Shown here: piece after piece, positions 8,377 through 16,625 of the stretch
Numbering within the stretch: the first letter of the stretch is position 1
Layout of the letters: every line of letters begins with the position of its first letter
Origin: JAFAXD01 sp051985675
Lineage (GTDB): Bacteria; Pseudomonadota; Alphaproteobacteria; Rhizobiales; Xanthobacteraceae
Assembly (NCBI GenBank): GCA_051985675.1
Contig: JBPYFJ010000041.1
Location: 5,406-69,405 of the forward strand
Direction: 5' to 3'
DNA length: 64,000 nt
Made by a program: the position numbers and the translations under genes
Notes under the pieces: generated by a model
What the model saw: the letters and a program-made list of their open reading frames with translations, nothing else
What the model was told of the DNA's origin: nothing
Database searches by the model: none

Positions 8377-8448
8377 GTGCCGCCGATTTGAAGTTCTTGC
8401 AGCGTCTGCGGCAATTTCGTCCAGGAACTTCAAATCGAAAAGCGGCAC
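8377..8448. repeat. 72-bp palindromic element, type 1, copy 1
   Basis: Outer arms GTGCCGC (8377-8383) and GCGGCAC (8442-8448); inner arms CGATTTGAAGTTC (8384-8396) and GAACTTCAAATCG (8425-8437), around a 28-base loop. The same layout and length occurs at 55654-55725 with compensating arm changes. Confidence 0.8.
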
Positions 8449-8507
8449 GCGCGCGACCAGCAAAGTGGGCTCCGGTTTTGCGTCCGGTCGCGCGCTAAGT
8501 ATAGTTG

Positions 8508-8556
8508 GCGCATGATCTTTTCGGCAAACCGAACGCCACTTTGCCGAATCATGCGC
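8508..8556. repeat. GCGCATGAT-type intergenic palindrome
   Basis: A 49-bp near-perfect palindrome: GCGCATGA (8508-8515) with TCATGCGC (8549-8556), and TTCGGCAAA (8520-8528) with TTTGCCGAA (8540-8548). It resembles dispersed palindromes common between genes in Bradyrhizobium and Rhodopseudomonas. It lies between the two 72-bp elements of the first pair. Confidence 0.7.
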
Positions 8557-8571
8557 GAACAAATGCTTGCT

Positions 8572-8643
8572 AGTGCCCGTTTGTTTCCGAAGTTCGCGTC
8601 AGAGCACGCCGCCAGGTATCACGAACTTCGGAGACCGGGCACT
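8572..8643. repeat. 72-bp palindromic element, type 2, copy 1
   Basis: Outer arms AGTGCCCG (8572-8579) and CGGGCACT (8636-8643); inner arms TCCGAAGTTCG (8586-8596) and CGAACTTCGGA (8622-8632). A matching element is at 55744-55815. It sits six bases beyond the end of the TRAP binding-protein gene. Confidence 0.8.
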
Positions 8644-8648
8644 CGGAC

Positions 8649-9737
8649 TTACGCCCTGGTGCGGGTGCGGATCATGAAGCTGTCGTAGGTGAATTCCGCG
8701 ACCTGCCACCACAGGTACTCGTCATTGCGGAATGGCACGATCGACTCCCAGACCTTCTTGTAGTCCGCGTTGACGGCCGAGGTCTCAGCGTTGACCTCGT
8801 TCGAGGCCTTCAGACACGCTTCCATGATTGCGGTCGAGAATGGGCGCAACTGCGTGCCCGCCGCGACCAGCCGCTTCAGCGCTCCCGGGTTGCGGGCGTC
8901 GTATCTGCCGGTTTGCTCGACGTTGCAGAAACCCGCGGCTGAGGCGACGATGGCTTGATAGTTCTTCGGCAGCGCGTTCCACTTGTCCAGGTTGATCATG
9001 AAGTGGTTGGCGGTGCCGCCCTCCCACCAGCCCGGATAGTAGTAGTAGGGCGCAATCTTGTAGAATCCGAGCTTCTCGTCGTCATAAGGACCGACCCACT
9101 CGGCGGCGTCGATGGTGCCCTTCTCCAGCGCCGGATAGATGTCGCCGCCGGCGATCTGCTGTGGAACGACGCCAAGCTTCTCCAAGGTCTTGCCGGCCCA
9201 GCCGCCGATCCGCATTTTGAGACCCTTGAGGTCGTCGACGGTCTTGATCTCGTTGCGGAACCAGCCGCCCATCTGCGCCCCGGTGTTGCCGCCAACCAGC
9301 GAGTAGACGTTGAACTTCTTGCCGAACTCATTCATCAGCTTGAGCCCGTCGCCGTCGTAGTACCAGGCGTTCTGCTGCCGGGTGTTGAGACTGAAAGGGA
9401 CCGCGCAGAACAACGCCCAGGTCGGATCCTTGCCGCTGAAATAATAGGTCGCGGTATGGCAGATCTCGACCGTGCCGTTCTGGACGGCATCGAGCACCTG
9501 CAGTCCGGGCACGATCTCGCCTGCCGCGAACACCTGAACCTGAAACCTGTTGTCGGTTGCCTCGGCGACGTACTTGGCGAAGCTGTCGCAAGTCCCGTAG
9601 AGCGTGTCGAGCGACTTCGGCCAGCTCGCGGTCAAGCGCCACCGGACCTCGGGCATCGACTGCGCAATCGCGGGCGCGGCCACCGCGGACGCCGCAAGCC
9701 CGCCGCCAGCGACCTTGAGAAAATCACGACGCTGCAT
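8649..9737 (-). CDS. TRAP transporter substrate-binding protein (DctP/TakP type), TAT-exported
   Basis: A 362-residue periplasmic solute receptor. The N-terminus MQRRDFLKVAGGGLAASAVAA is a twin-arginine signal (RRDFLK) with cleavage after AIAQ near residue 26. The body matches the DctP family and particularly the TakP alpha-keto-acid group: GWAGKTLEKLGVVP, GTIDAAEWVGPYDD and FYKIAPYYYYPGWWEGG. The start is ATG 9737, preceded by GGGAGG at a good distance. TRAP systems also need DctQ and DctM membrane proteins; none is encoded within this window, so the receptor is orphaned or pairs with a remote permease. Confidence 0.88.
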   Translation of the reverse strand: MQRRDFLKVAGGGLAASAVAAPAIAQSMPEVRWRLTASWPKSLDTLYGTCDSFAKYVAEATDNRFQVQVFAAGEIVPGLQVLDAVQNGTVEICHTATYYFSGKDPTWALFCAVPFSLNTRQQNAWYYDGDGLKLMNEFGKKFNVYSLVGGNTGAQMGGWFRNEIKTVDDLKGLKMRIGGWAGKTLEKLGVVPQQIAGGDIYPALEKGTIDAAEWVGPYDDEKLGFYKIAPYYYYPGWWEGGTANHFMINLDKWNALPKNYQAIVASAAGFCNVEQTGRYDARNPGALKRLVAAGTQLRPFSTAIMEACLKASNEVNAETSAVNADYKKVWESIVPFRNDEYLWWQVAEFTYDSFMIRTRTRA

Positions 9738-9906
9738 TTTGTTCCTCCCTGATGCCGGGCGCTGCCAATGGCCATACGCCCTTTTGTTGTGATCTTTCGG
9801 CTGAGGGCAGATAGCCGTCAGCTTCCATGCAATCAGCTTCGCGCTGTTGGGGGAGCCTGTAAAGCCCACGCGGTATTCAAGATCGAGCGCCGCGCTGGGT
9901 GACCGG

Positions 9907-12900
9907 TCATTCCTCCTGGGTCAGCAGGCTGGCGTTGCCGCCCGCCGCCGCAGTGTTGATCGTCACCGTCTGCTCGGCGGTGAACCGAAGCAAATAATCG
10001 GGGCCTCCCGCTTTCGGGCCGGTGCCCGACAGTCCAATGCCGCCAAACGGCTGCGAGCCGACGACCGCGCCGATCATATTGCGGTTGACGTAGACGTTGC
10101 CGGTGCGCAGCCGCGCGACGATATGCTCGACCGTCGCCTCGATGCGCGACGCAATCCCGAGCGTGAGCCCGTAACCGGTGCCCGCGATATCGTCGAGCAG
10201 CAGATCGAGCTCATCGGCGCGATAGCGCACGACATGCAGCACCGGTCCAAATACTTCTTCCTTGAGGTCGCGCGCGCGATCAAGCTCGACCAACACCGGC
10301 GCGACGTAGCTGCCTGCAGCCGGCAGCGCGCGCTCGGCATCCCAGCGATAGCGCACCCGTCCCTGGCGCTCCATTTCGGCGATCCAGCCGTCAAGCCGCT
10401 CCCTGGCTTCAAGATCGATCACCGGCCCGACCTGCGTTGCGAACGCGCGCGGATCGCCGAGCGCAAGCTCGTGCACCGCGCCCGCAATCATCTCGATCAA
10501 CTGGTCGGCCACATCTTCCTGCACGCAAAGAAGCCGCAGCGCCGAGCAGCGCTGACCCGCCGAGCGAAACGCCGAGGCGATCACGTCGTCGGTCACCTGC
10601 TCGGGCAATGCGGTCGCATCGACAATCATCGGATTGATTCCGCCGGTCTCGGCAATAAGCGGCACAATCGGCCCCGGCCTGGTGGCGAGCGCCCGGTTGA
10701 TCGATTGCGCAACGGCGACGGAACCGGTGAATGCGACGCCGGCCACGCGCTTGTCCCCGATCAGCTTGGCGCCGACGTCGCCATCGCCGGGGATCAGATG
10801 CAGCGCGGTCGGCGGCACACCGGCGGCGTGCAGCAGGCGCACCATCTGCGCGGCGATGAGCGGGGTTTGTTCGGCTGGCTTGGCCACAACCGCATTGCCG
10901 GCCGCAAGCGCGCCGGCAATCTGGCCGGTGAAGATCGCAAGTGGAAAGTTCCATGGACTGATGCAGACGAACACGCCGCGTCCGCGGCGACGCAGCGTAT
11001 CGGTCTCACCGGTTGGGCCGGGCAGCGGGTCGGGCGACAGCGATCGGCGCGCCCGCGCCGCATAGTAGCGGCAATAGTCCGCAGCCTCGCGCACTTCGGC
11101 CACCGCGTCGTCGATAGTCTTGCCGGCTTCGGATTGCAGAAGCGCAATGAGACGGCCGCGGTGGCCCTCGATCGCGTCGCCGGCGCGCTCGAGCACGCTC
11201 GCGCGCATCGCGACCGGCGTGGCGTCCCACGCCGGAAATCCGGCCTGCGCGGCGGCCATCGTGGAAATGATGATCGCGGCATCCCCTTCGATCACTTCGC
11301 CGATCGCAGCTCCGTCGACCGGCGAGGTCAGCGCGCGATGATGGCCTTGCACCTCGATCCCGTCGATGATCGGCGCGGCTTTGCGTTCGCCGAGCCCGGC
11401 CGCCGCGATATCGGCACGCAATGACTCCACCTCCGCGCGGTCGCCGAACTCGATGCCCGACGAGTTGCGTCGCATCGGCATGAACAAATCCTTCGGCAGC
11501 GCAATTGCGGGATTGCGTGCGTGCTCTGGATCACCGATCCGGCTCTGTGGACGCCGCAGGACCGATGCGACCGGCACATTCGCGTCCGAGGCGGCCGACA
11601 CGAACGACGAATTCGCCCCGTTCTCCAGCAGCCGGCGAACCAGGTAGGCGAGCAGATCGCGATGTCCGCCGACCGGTGCGTAGATCCGGCAAAGCGCATC
11701 AGGTTCATCCGCGAGCACCGCCTCGTAGAGCGCCTGGCCCATGCCGTGCAAACGCTGGAACTCGTAGCCCTCAACCCCGCCCGCGTCTTCGATGATGCTC
11801 GCGACCGTGAGAGCGTTGTGGGTCCCGAACTGAGGCAGCAGATGTGGTCGGGCCGCCAACAGCTGGCGCGCGCAGGTCAGATAGCAAAGGTCGGTCATCG
11901 CCTTGCGGGTGAACACCGGATAATCGGCTAGGCCGCGTTCCTGCGCGCGCTTGATTTCGGTGTCCCAATAGGCGCCCTTGACCAGGCGAACGATCAGTCG
12001 CCGGTCGAGCTTCTTGGCGATGTCGGCTAGCCAATCGATGACGGCGCCCGCGCGCTTCTGATAGGCCTGCACCGCAATTCCAAACCCGCCCCAGCCGGCG
12101 AGCGAGGGATCAACCAGAACGCGCGCGATCACCTCGAGAGAGAGCTCAAGCCGGTCGGCTTCTTCGGCATCGACGACACAATGCAGATGATACGCCTTGG
12201 CGTGGCGCGCAAGCGCAAGCAGCTTGGGCACGAGCTCGGCAAGCACACGCGTGCGCGCCAGCGCCTCGTAGCGCGGATGCAGTGCGGAGAGCTTGACGGA
12301 CAGCCCGGGCGGGCCGCGCATTTCGCCCTTTGCGGCAGCCTCGCCGATCGTCCCGATCGCGTGGTCGTAGGCGGCCGAATAGCGCTGCGCGTCGGCCGCC
12401 GTACGCGCGCCCTCGCCCAGCATGTCGTAGGAGTAGAGAAAGTCGCGCTGCCCCCGCGCGCGTGCGAGCGCCTCTTCGATGTCGCGTCCGAGCACGAAGT
12501 GCAACGCCAGGAGCCGCATCGCTTGCCGAGTGGCGGCGCGCACCGCCGGCTGCCCGACCCGCTTCACTAGACCGCCGACGATCGCCTCGGGGCTCTCGTG
12601 GACCCCGACGATCCGCGCCGATACTCCCAGCGCCCAAGCCGAGGCGGACACCAGCAAAGCCTCTGACCGCGCCTCGTGATGGGCGAAGTCGCCGGCGGCG
12701 AGCTTGTCCTCGATCAACAAGTCGGTCGTGCGGTCATCCGGCACCCGCAGCAAGGCCTCGGCCAGCACCATAAGGGCGAGCCCCTCTTTGGTGGAGAGCG
12801 AGTATTCGTGCAGGAAGTCCTCGATGCCGCCGACCCCACCGGTGCGGGCACGGATCGCCTCGACATAGCGCTTGGCACGCGCATCGATGCGCGCTTCGGC

Positions 12901-12999
12901 GGCTGCCGGCCGCGCCGCCTCGCCCAACAGCCTGGCGGCGAGCACTGCGTCGGCAGGCGCGTAGGCCGCAACGAAGGGCGGAAGCTCGCCGGGGCGCAT
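9907..12999 (-). CDS. putA: Bifunctional proline dehydrogenase / glutamate semialdehyde dehydrogenase PutA
   Basis: At 1030 residues this is the short (type A) PutA, like the 999-residue Bradyrhizobium enzyme. It lacks the N-terminal ribbon-helix-helix DNA-binding domain of enterobacterial PutA, so it should not autoregulate. The proline dehydrogenase barrel covers roughly 130-430 (IVRLVKGAYWDTEIKRAQ, FGTHNALTVAS). The aldehyde dehydrogenase covers roughly 510-1000: CISPWNFPLAIFTGQ, NAVVAKPAEQTP, VAFTGSV, AETGGINPMIVD and catalytic Cys818 in SAGQRCSALRLL. It oxidises proline via FAD to pyrroline-5-carboxylate and then via NAD to glutamate. Divergent from ndvA. Confidence 0.95.
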   Translation of the reverse strand: MRPGELPPFVAAYAPADAVLAARLLGEAARPAAAEARIDARAKRYVEAIRARTGGVGGIEDFLHEYSLSTKEGLALMVLAEALLRVPDDRTTDLLIEDKLAAGDFAHHEARSEALLVSASAWALGVSARIVGVHESPEAIVGGLVKRVGQPAVRAATRQAMRLLALHFVLGRDIEEALARARGQRDFLYSYDMLGEGARTAADAQRYSAAYDHAIGTIGEAAAKGEMRGPPGLSVKLSALHPRYEALARTRVLAELVPKLLALARHAKAYHLHCVVDAEEADRLELSLEVIARVLVDPSLAGWGGFGIAVQAYQKRAGAVIDWLADIAKKLDRRLIVRLVKGAYWDTEIKRAQERGLADYPVFTRKAMTDLCYLTCARQLLAARPHLLPQFGTHNALTVASIIEDAGGVEGYEFQRLHGMGQALYEAVLADEPDALCRIYAPVGGHRDLLAYLVRRLLENGANSSFVSAASDANVPVASVLRRPQSRIGDPEHARNPAIALPKDLFMPMRRNSSGIEFGDRAEVESLRADIAAAGLGERKAAPIIDGIEVQGHHRALTSPVDGAAIGEVIEGDAAIIISTMAAAQAGFPAWDATPVAMRASVLERAGDAIEGHRGRLIALLQSEAGKTIDDAVAEVREAADYCRYYAARARRSLSPDPLPGPTGETDTLRRRGRGVFVCISPWNFPLAIFTGQIAGALAAGNAVVAKPAEQTPLIAAQMVRLLHAAGVPPTALHLIPGDGDVGAKLIGDKRVAGVAFTGSVAVAQSINRALATRPGPIVPLIAETGGINPMIVDATALPEQVTDDVIASAFRSAGQRCSALRLLCVQEDVADQLIEMIAGAVHELALGDPRAFATQVGPVIDLEARERLDGWIAEMERQGRVRYRWDAERALPAAGSYVAPVLVELDRARDLKEEVFGPVLHVVRYRADELDLLLDDIAGTGYGLTLGIASRIEATVEHIVARLRTGNVYVNRNMIGAVVGSQPFGGIGLSGTGPKAGGPDYLLRFTAEQTVTINTAAAGGNASLLTQEE

Positions 13000-13029
13000 G
13001 GTGTTTGTCCGGTAGTTTCCAAGATGATA

Positions 13030-13070
13030 GGAACTTCAAACCGCCGACACTAGTCGGTCCTTGAACTTCC
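13030..13070. repeat. Partial palindrome related to the 72-bp elements
   Basis: GGAACTTCAA (13030-13039) faces TTGAACTTCC (13061-13070) with one mismatch, and CCGAC (13044-13048) pairs with GTCGG (13053-13057). The left arm matches the right arm of the type 1 elements (GAACTTCAAA, then ACTAG), so this looks like a rearranged half copy in the putA-ndvA divergent region. Confidence 0.5.
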
Positions 13071-13109
13071 AGCGGAACCTCCGACATTTGTAACCGCGCG
13101 TAGCATCAC

Positions 13110-14900
13110 ATGAACCTTGTTCGGGTCTATACCCGTGTCCTGGCGTTGCTCGGCGAGGAAGCAAAGCTCGCCTGGTTGCTCGCGCTCGCGAACCTGGCAC
13201 TGGCGGGCGCTCAGTTCGCCGAACCGGTCCTGTTCGGCCGCATCATCGACGCGCTGACCAAGAGCTTGTCCACCGCCACGCTTGCGCCGCTGATTGCCGC
13301 CTGGGTCGGCTTCGGCCTGTTCACAATCCTCTGCAGCGCGTTTGTCGCCCTGCATGCCGACCGGCTCACCCATCGCCGGCGCCAGGTAGTGCTTTCGTCC
13401 TACTTCGAGCACGTGCTGCAACTGCCGCTGAGCTTTCACGGGGCCGCCCACTCGGGACGGCTGATGAAGGTGATGATCTCCGGCACCGATGCCCTGTGGA
13501 ACGTCTGGATCGATTTCTTCCGCGATTACTTTTCGGCGCTTGCGCTGGTGTTCGTGCTGTTGCCGTTCTCGCTGCTGATCAATTGGCGGCTGGGGCTGCT
13601 GCTCATGGGCATCTGCTGCCTGTTCGGTCTGCTCACCGGTCTTGTCGTTCGCAAAACCGAGCATCTGCAGAAGACGGTCGAGCGGCATTATTCCGATCTC
13701 GCCGAACGCGCTTCCGACGCCCTGGGCAACGTCGCGCTGGTGCAGGGATTTGCCCGCGTCGACGCGGAGGTGACCGGGCTGCGCGACATCACGAACCGCC
13801 TGTTGTCGGCACAGATCCCGGTGCTGTCCTGGTGGGCGATCGTCGCGGTGCTGACGCGCGCCTCGACGACGCTCACGATGCTGGCGGTGTTTCTGATGGG
13901 GGTCTGGCTTTATCTGCAGAACCAGGCCTCGATCGGCGACATCATGACCTTCATGTTCTTCTCCGGCTTGTTGATCGCGCAGCTGGAGAAGGTCATTCGC
14001 ATGTTCAACCGCATGCTGATGGAAGCGCCGCGCCTGAACGAGTTCTTCAACGTACTCGATACCGAACCGGCCGTGCGCGATCGCCCGAACGCGATCGACC
14101 CGGGCCAGTTGCACGGCCTTGTCGAGTTCCAGAAGGTCACCTTTTCCTACGACGACAAGCGCCCGGCGGTCAGCGATTTGCAGCTCACCGTGCTGCCGGG
14201 CGAAACGGTGGCGCTCGTCGGCGCGACCGGGGCCGGGAAATCCACCGCGCTCGCGCTGCTGCATCGCGCCTTCGATCCGCAGGCCGGTGCGATCCTGGCG
14301 GACGGCATGGACGTTCGCGCCCTCAAGCTCGCCGCGCTCCGCCGCAACATCGGCGTCGTCTATCAGGAAGTACTGCTGCTCAACCGCTCGATCGCCGAGA
14401 ACCTCCGCGTCGGCAAGCCGGACGCGACCCTCGACGAGATGCGCGAGGCCTGCGCGCGCGCGCAGGCGCTCGAGTTCATCGAACGCATGCCGGACGGTTT
14501 CGAGGCGCCGATCGGCGAGCGTGGCCGGTTTCTGTCGGGTGGCGAACGCCAGCGGCTCGCCATCGCGCGTGCGCTCCTGAAGAACCCGCCGATTCTCATT
14601 CTCGACGAAGCGACGAGCGCGCTCGACGCCGCGACCGAAGCGAAGGTGCAGGCGGCGCTCGACGAAGTCATGAAAAACCGCACCACGTTCGTCATCGCGC
14701 ACCGTCTCTCGACCGTGCGTGGCGCGAGCCGCATCTTTGTGTTTGACGACGGTCGCATTGTCGAGGCCGGCACCTTCGACGAGTTGGTCCGGCGCGGCGG
14801 CGTGTTCGCGCGCTTGGCGCGCGCGCAATTCCTGCTGCCCGATCCGGCAGCGGCCGACGTCGGCGGCCGGCAGGTCGTTCCCGACGCGGCGCTCGCCTAG
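13110..14900 (+). CDS. ndvA: Cyclic beta-1,2-glucan ABC exporter NdvA/ChvA-type
   Basis: A 596-residue half-size ABC exporter with permease and ATPase on one chain. N-terminal MNLVRVYTRVLALLGEE and about six membrane helices (residues 20-310) match the rhizobial NdvA/ChvA family. The ATPase domain has Walker A GATGAGKST at 371-379, Q-loop VVYQEV, signature LSGGERQRLAIARAL, Walker B ILILDEATSALD and the switch histidine in VIAHRLSTV. It should act as a homodimer exporting periplasmic cyclic glucan, needed for hypo-osmotic adaptation. The glucan synthase gene (ndvB) is not in the window. Family assignment is firm; substrate rests on overall resemblance. Confidence 0.8.
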   Translation: MNLVRVYTRVLALLGEEAKLAWLLALANLALAGAQFAEPVLFGRIIDALTKSLSTATLAPLIAAWVGFGLFTILCSAFVALHADRLTHRRRQVVLSSYFEHVLQLPLSFHGAAHSGRLMKVMISGTDALWNVWIDFFRDYFSALALVFVLLPFSLLINWRLGLLLMGICCLFGLLTGLVVRKTEHLQKTVERHYSDLAERASDALGNVALVQGFARVDAEVTGLRDITNRLLSAQIPVLSWWAIVAVLTRASTTLTMLAVFLMGVWLYLQNQASIGDIMTFMFFSGLLIAQLEKVIRMFNRMLMEAPRLNEFFNVLDTEPAVRDRPNAIDPGQLHGLVEFQKVTFSYDDKRPAVSDLQLTVLPGETVALVGATGAGKSTALALLHRAFDPQAGAILADGMDVRALKLAALRRNIGVVYQEVLLLNRSIAENLRVGKPDATLDEMREACARAQALEFIERMPDGFEAPIGERGRFLSGGERQRLAIARALLKNPPILILDEATSALDAATEAKVQAALDEVMKNRTTFVIAHRLSTVRGASRIFVFDDGRIVEAGTFDELVRRGGVFARLARAQFLLPDPAAADVGGRQVVPDAALA

Positions 14901-15011
14901 CGGCTGCCCGGGCTCTGCGTGGCCCCATTTTGGCCTGCCCGCCGCGCAGCAGGACCTTCCACCGTACGCTAGCCCCGGCTTTGCCTTTATCTGGCCCCAT
15001 CGGTAAGGTGA

Positions 15012-16547
15012 GTGGGACGCCGAGTAACGCGTGATTCCGAGCCCGTCGTCCACAATCGGACCCGACCATTGTACCGACATCTCAGGCTATGGCCGCAGCC
15101 GGTGCTGATCGGCATCCTGGTCGCGGCGGCGACTGCAGCGGCGCCCTCCGCCGCGCGCTCGGAGGCGAACATCCTGGTTGACGTCGAGAGCGGCAAGGTG
15201 CTGGCCGCCGACAACGCCGCCTATCCCTGGCATCCCGCATCCGTCACCAAGTTGATGACGCTCTACGTGACGCTGCGCGCCCTCAAGGAGGGCCGCATCA
15301 AGCCCGACACGCCGTTTCGGGTCTCGGCCAACGCATTGGCGCAGTCGCCGACCAAGATGGGCTTCAAGGTCGGAACGGTGGTGACCGTCGACAACGCCAT
15401 CAAGATGATGATGGTGAAGTCGGCAAACGACATGGCCGTGCTTTTGGCCGAGGGCGTGGCCGGTTCGGTCGATGCGTTCAGCGCCGAGATGAACGCCAAC
15501 GCCCACCGGCTGGGCATGGTGCAGTCGAACTTCGTCAATCCGAACGGCCTGCCGGCGGACGAGCAGGTCGTCTCCGCGCGCGATCTTGCGATTTTGGCGC
15601 GCGCGCTGATTCGCGAATTTCCTGAATACGACGATTACTGGCATCTGGCCGGCATCAAGTTCGGACGACGGGTTATCCGCAACTACAACAAGCTGCTCGA
15701 CCTCTACCCCGGCGCGGACGGGATGAAGACCGGATTCATCTGCGCGTCCGGCTTTAATCTCGTGGCCACGGCGACGCGCAACGGGCGGCGGCTGATTGCT
15801 GTGGTGCTCGGCGCACCGTCCGCGAGCGTGCGCACCTATCACGCCGCCAAGCTGCTCGAGCAGGGTTTCAACAGCAACCCGAACATGAATTGGCTCACCC
15901 CCGCCCTCGGCACCGTCGACCAGCTCACTCCGATCGCGGCCGCGCCTCCGGACCTGCGCGAGGAGACCTGCGGCCCGCATCGCAAGCGCCCGGCCGCCGA
16001 GGACGAAGAGGTCTCGTTCAACGACAACGACGGCAATTCGCCGTTGGCCTTCATGCTGCAGAACCTGCGCTCGCCGAACCCGAAGCCGTCGCAGCTGCTC
16101 GGCCAGCAGGTCTCGCTGGCGCCGCCGGTCGATGTGTTCGTCGGGTCGGTGAAGCCGGGGAGCGCGGCGGCGGCCGCCGCTCAGGAAGACCAGATCGAGC
16201 AGCCCAAAGGCAAAGGCAAAAGGGGCAAGCTCGCGAAAAAGAAAGGCGCCAAGGGAACCGACACGGCGTCGCAGGACGTGAGCGAAGCCCCAAGCCCGGC
16301 ACCGGCTCCCCGCGCGAAGCCGCATCGTGCCAAGTCGGCAGCCGCATCTTCCGCCGACGATACGGCGGCCGCGGGGACGACCGCCCCGGCCAAACCAAAG
16401 GTCAAAAAGGCAACAGTCGCGGCTGCTCCGGGCGACAACTCCGGCGCAGTGGCCAGCAAGCCGAAGCCACGCCCGGCCAAGACGGCCGCACCCGCCGGCC
16501 CTAATGCCACATCCGCGCCGGCCAAGCCCTCGTCCACACAGCAATGA
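15012..16547 (+). CDS. D-alanyl-D-alanine carboxypeptidase (S11), Lys/Ala/Pro-rich tail
   Basis: A 511-residue penicillin-binding protein 5-like serine peptidase. Motifs: SVTK (nucleophile Ser, SxxK), SAND (SxN) in KMMMVKSANDMAVLLAEG, and KTG in ADGMKTGFICASGFN. It trims the terminal D-Ala of peptidoglycan stem peptides in the periplasm. A hydrophobic segment in the first 55 residues (PVLIGILVAAATAAAPSAA) is the signal. The last 150 residues are unusual: low-complexity Ala/Pro/Lys sequence (KGKGKRGKLAKKKG and many AKP repeats), perhaps a wall-binding tail. GTG 15012 is used; the start is uncertain because no strong ribosome binding site is visible. Confidence 0.88.
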   Translation: MGRRVTRDSEPVVHNRTRPLYRHLRLWPQPVLIGILVAAATAAAPSAARSEANILVDVESGKVLAADNAAYPWHPASVTKLMTLYVTLRALKEGRIKPDTPFRVSANALAQSPTKMGFKVGTVVTVDNAIKMMMVKSANDMAVLLAEGVAGSVDAFSAEMNANAHRLGMVQSNFVNPNGLPADEQVVSARDLAILARALIREFPEYDDYWHLAGIKFGRRVIRNYNKLLDLYPGADGMKTGFICASGFNLVATATRNGRRLIAVVLGAPSASVRTYHAAKLLEQGFNSNPNMNWLTPALGTVDQLTPIAAAPPDLREETCGPHRKRPAAEDEEVSFNDNDGNSPLAFMLQNLRSPNPKPSQLLGQQVSLAPPVDVFVGSVKPGSAAAAAAQEDQIEQPKGKGKRGKLAKKKGAKGTDTASQDVSEAPSPAPAPRAKPHRAKSAAASSADDTAAAGTTAPAKPKVKKATVAAAPGDNSGAVASKPKPRPAKTAAPAGPNATSAPAKPSSTQQ

Positions 16548-16564
16548 GGTTGGCCTTGCTGCCG

Positions 16565-16583
16565 CGCGGCGTTTAGCGCCGCG
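16565..16583. other. GC-rich hairpin after the carboxypeptidase gene
   Basis: CGCGGCG (16565-16571) pairs with CGCCGCG (16577-16583). No T-run follows on the plus strand, so termination is uncertain. Confidence 0.3.
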
Positions 16584-16625
16584 GGTGCTTGCTTGTCGCA
16601 CACCCCTGTTCGATGCTGAAGCATC

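Noticed and set aside
9847..11424. Long plus-strand frame of 525 codons
   Set aside because: It is antisense to putA; the sequence is Arg/Ala/Gly-rich with no family pattern, as expected from a GC-rich gene's complement.
13050..15080. 676-codon minus-strand frame
   Set aside because: Antisense to ndvA, which has complete ABC motifs; the minus frame has only low-complexity Arg/Gln/Asp sequence.
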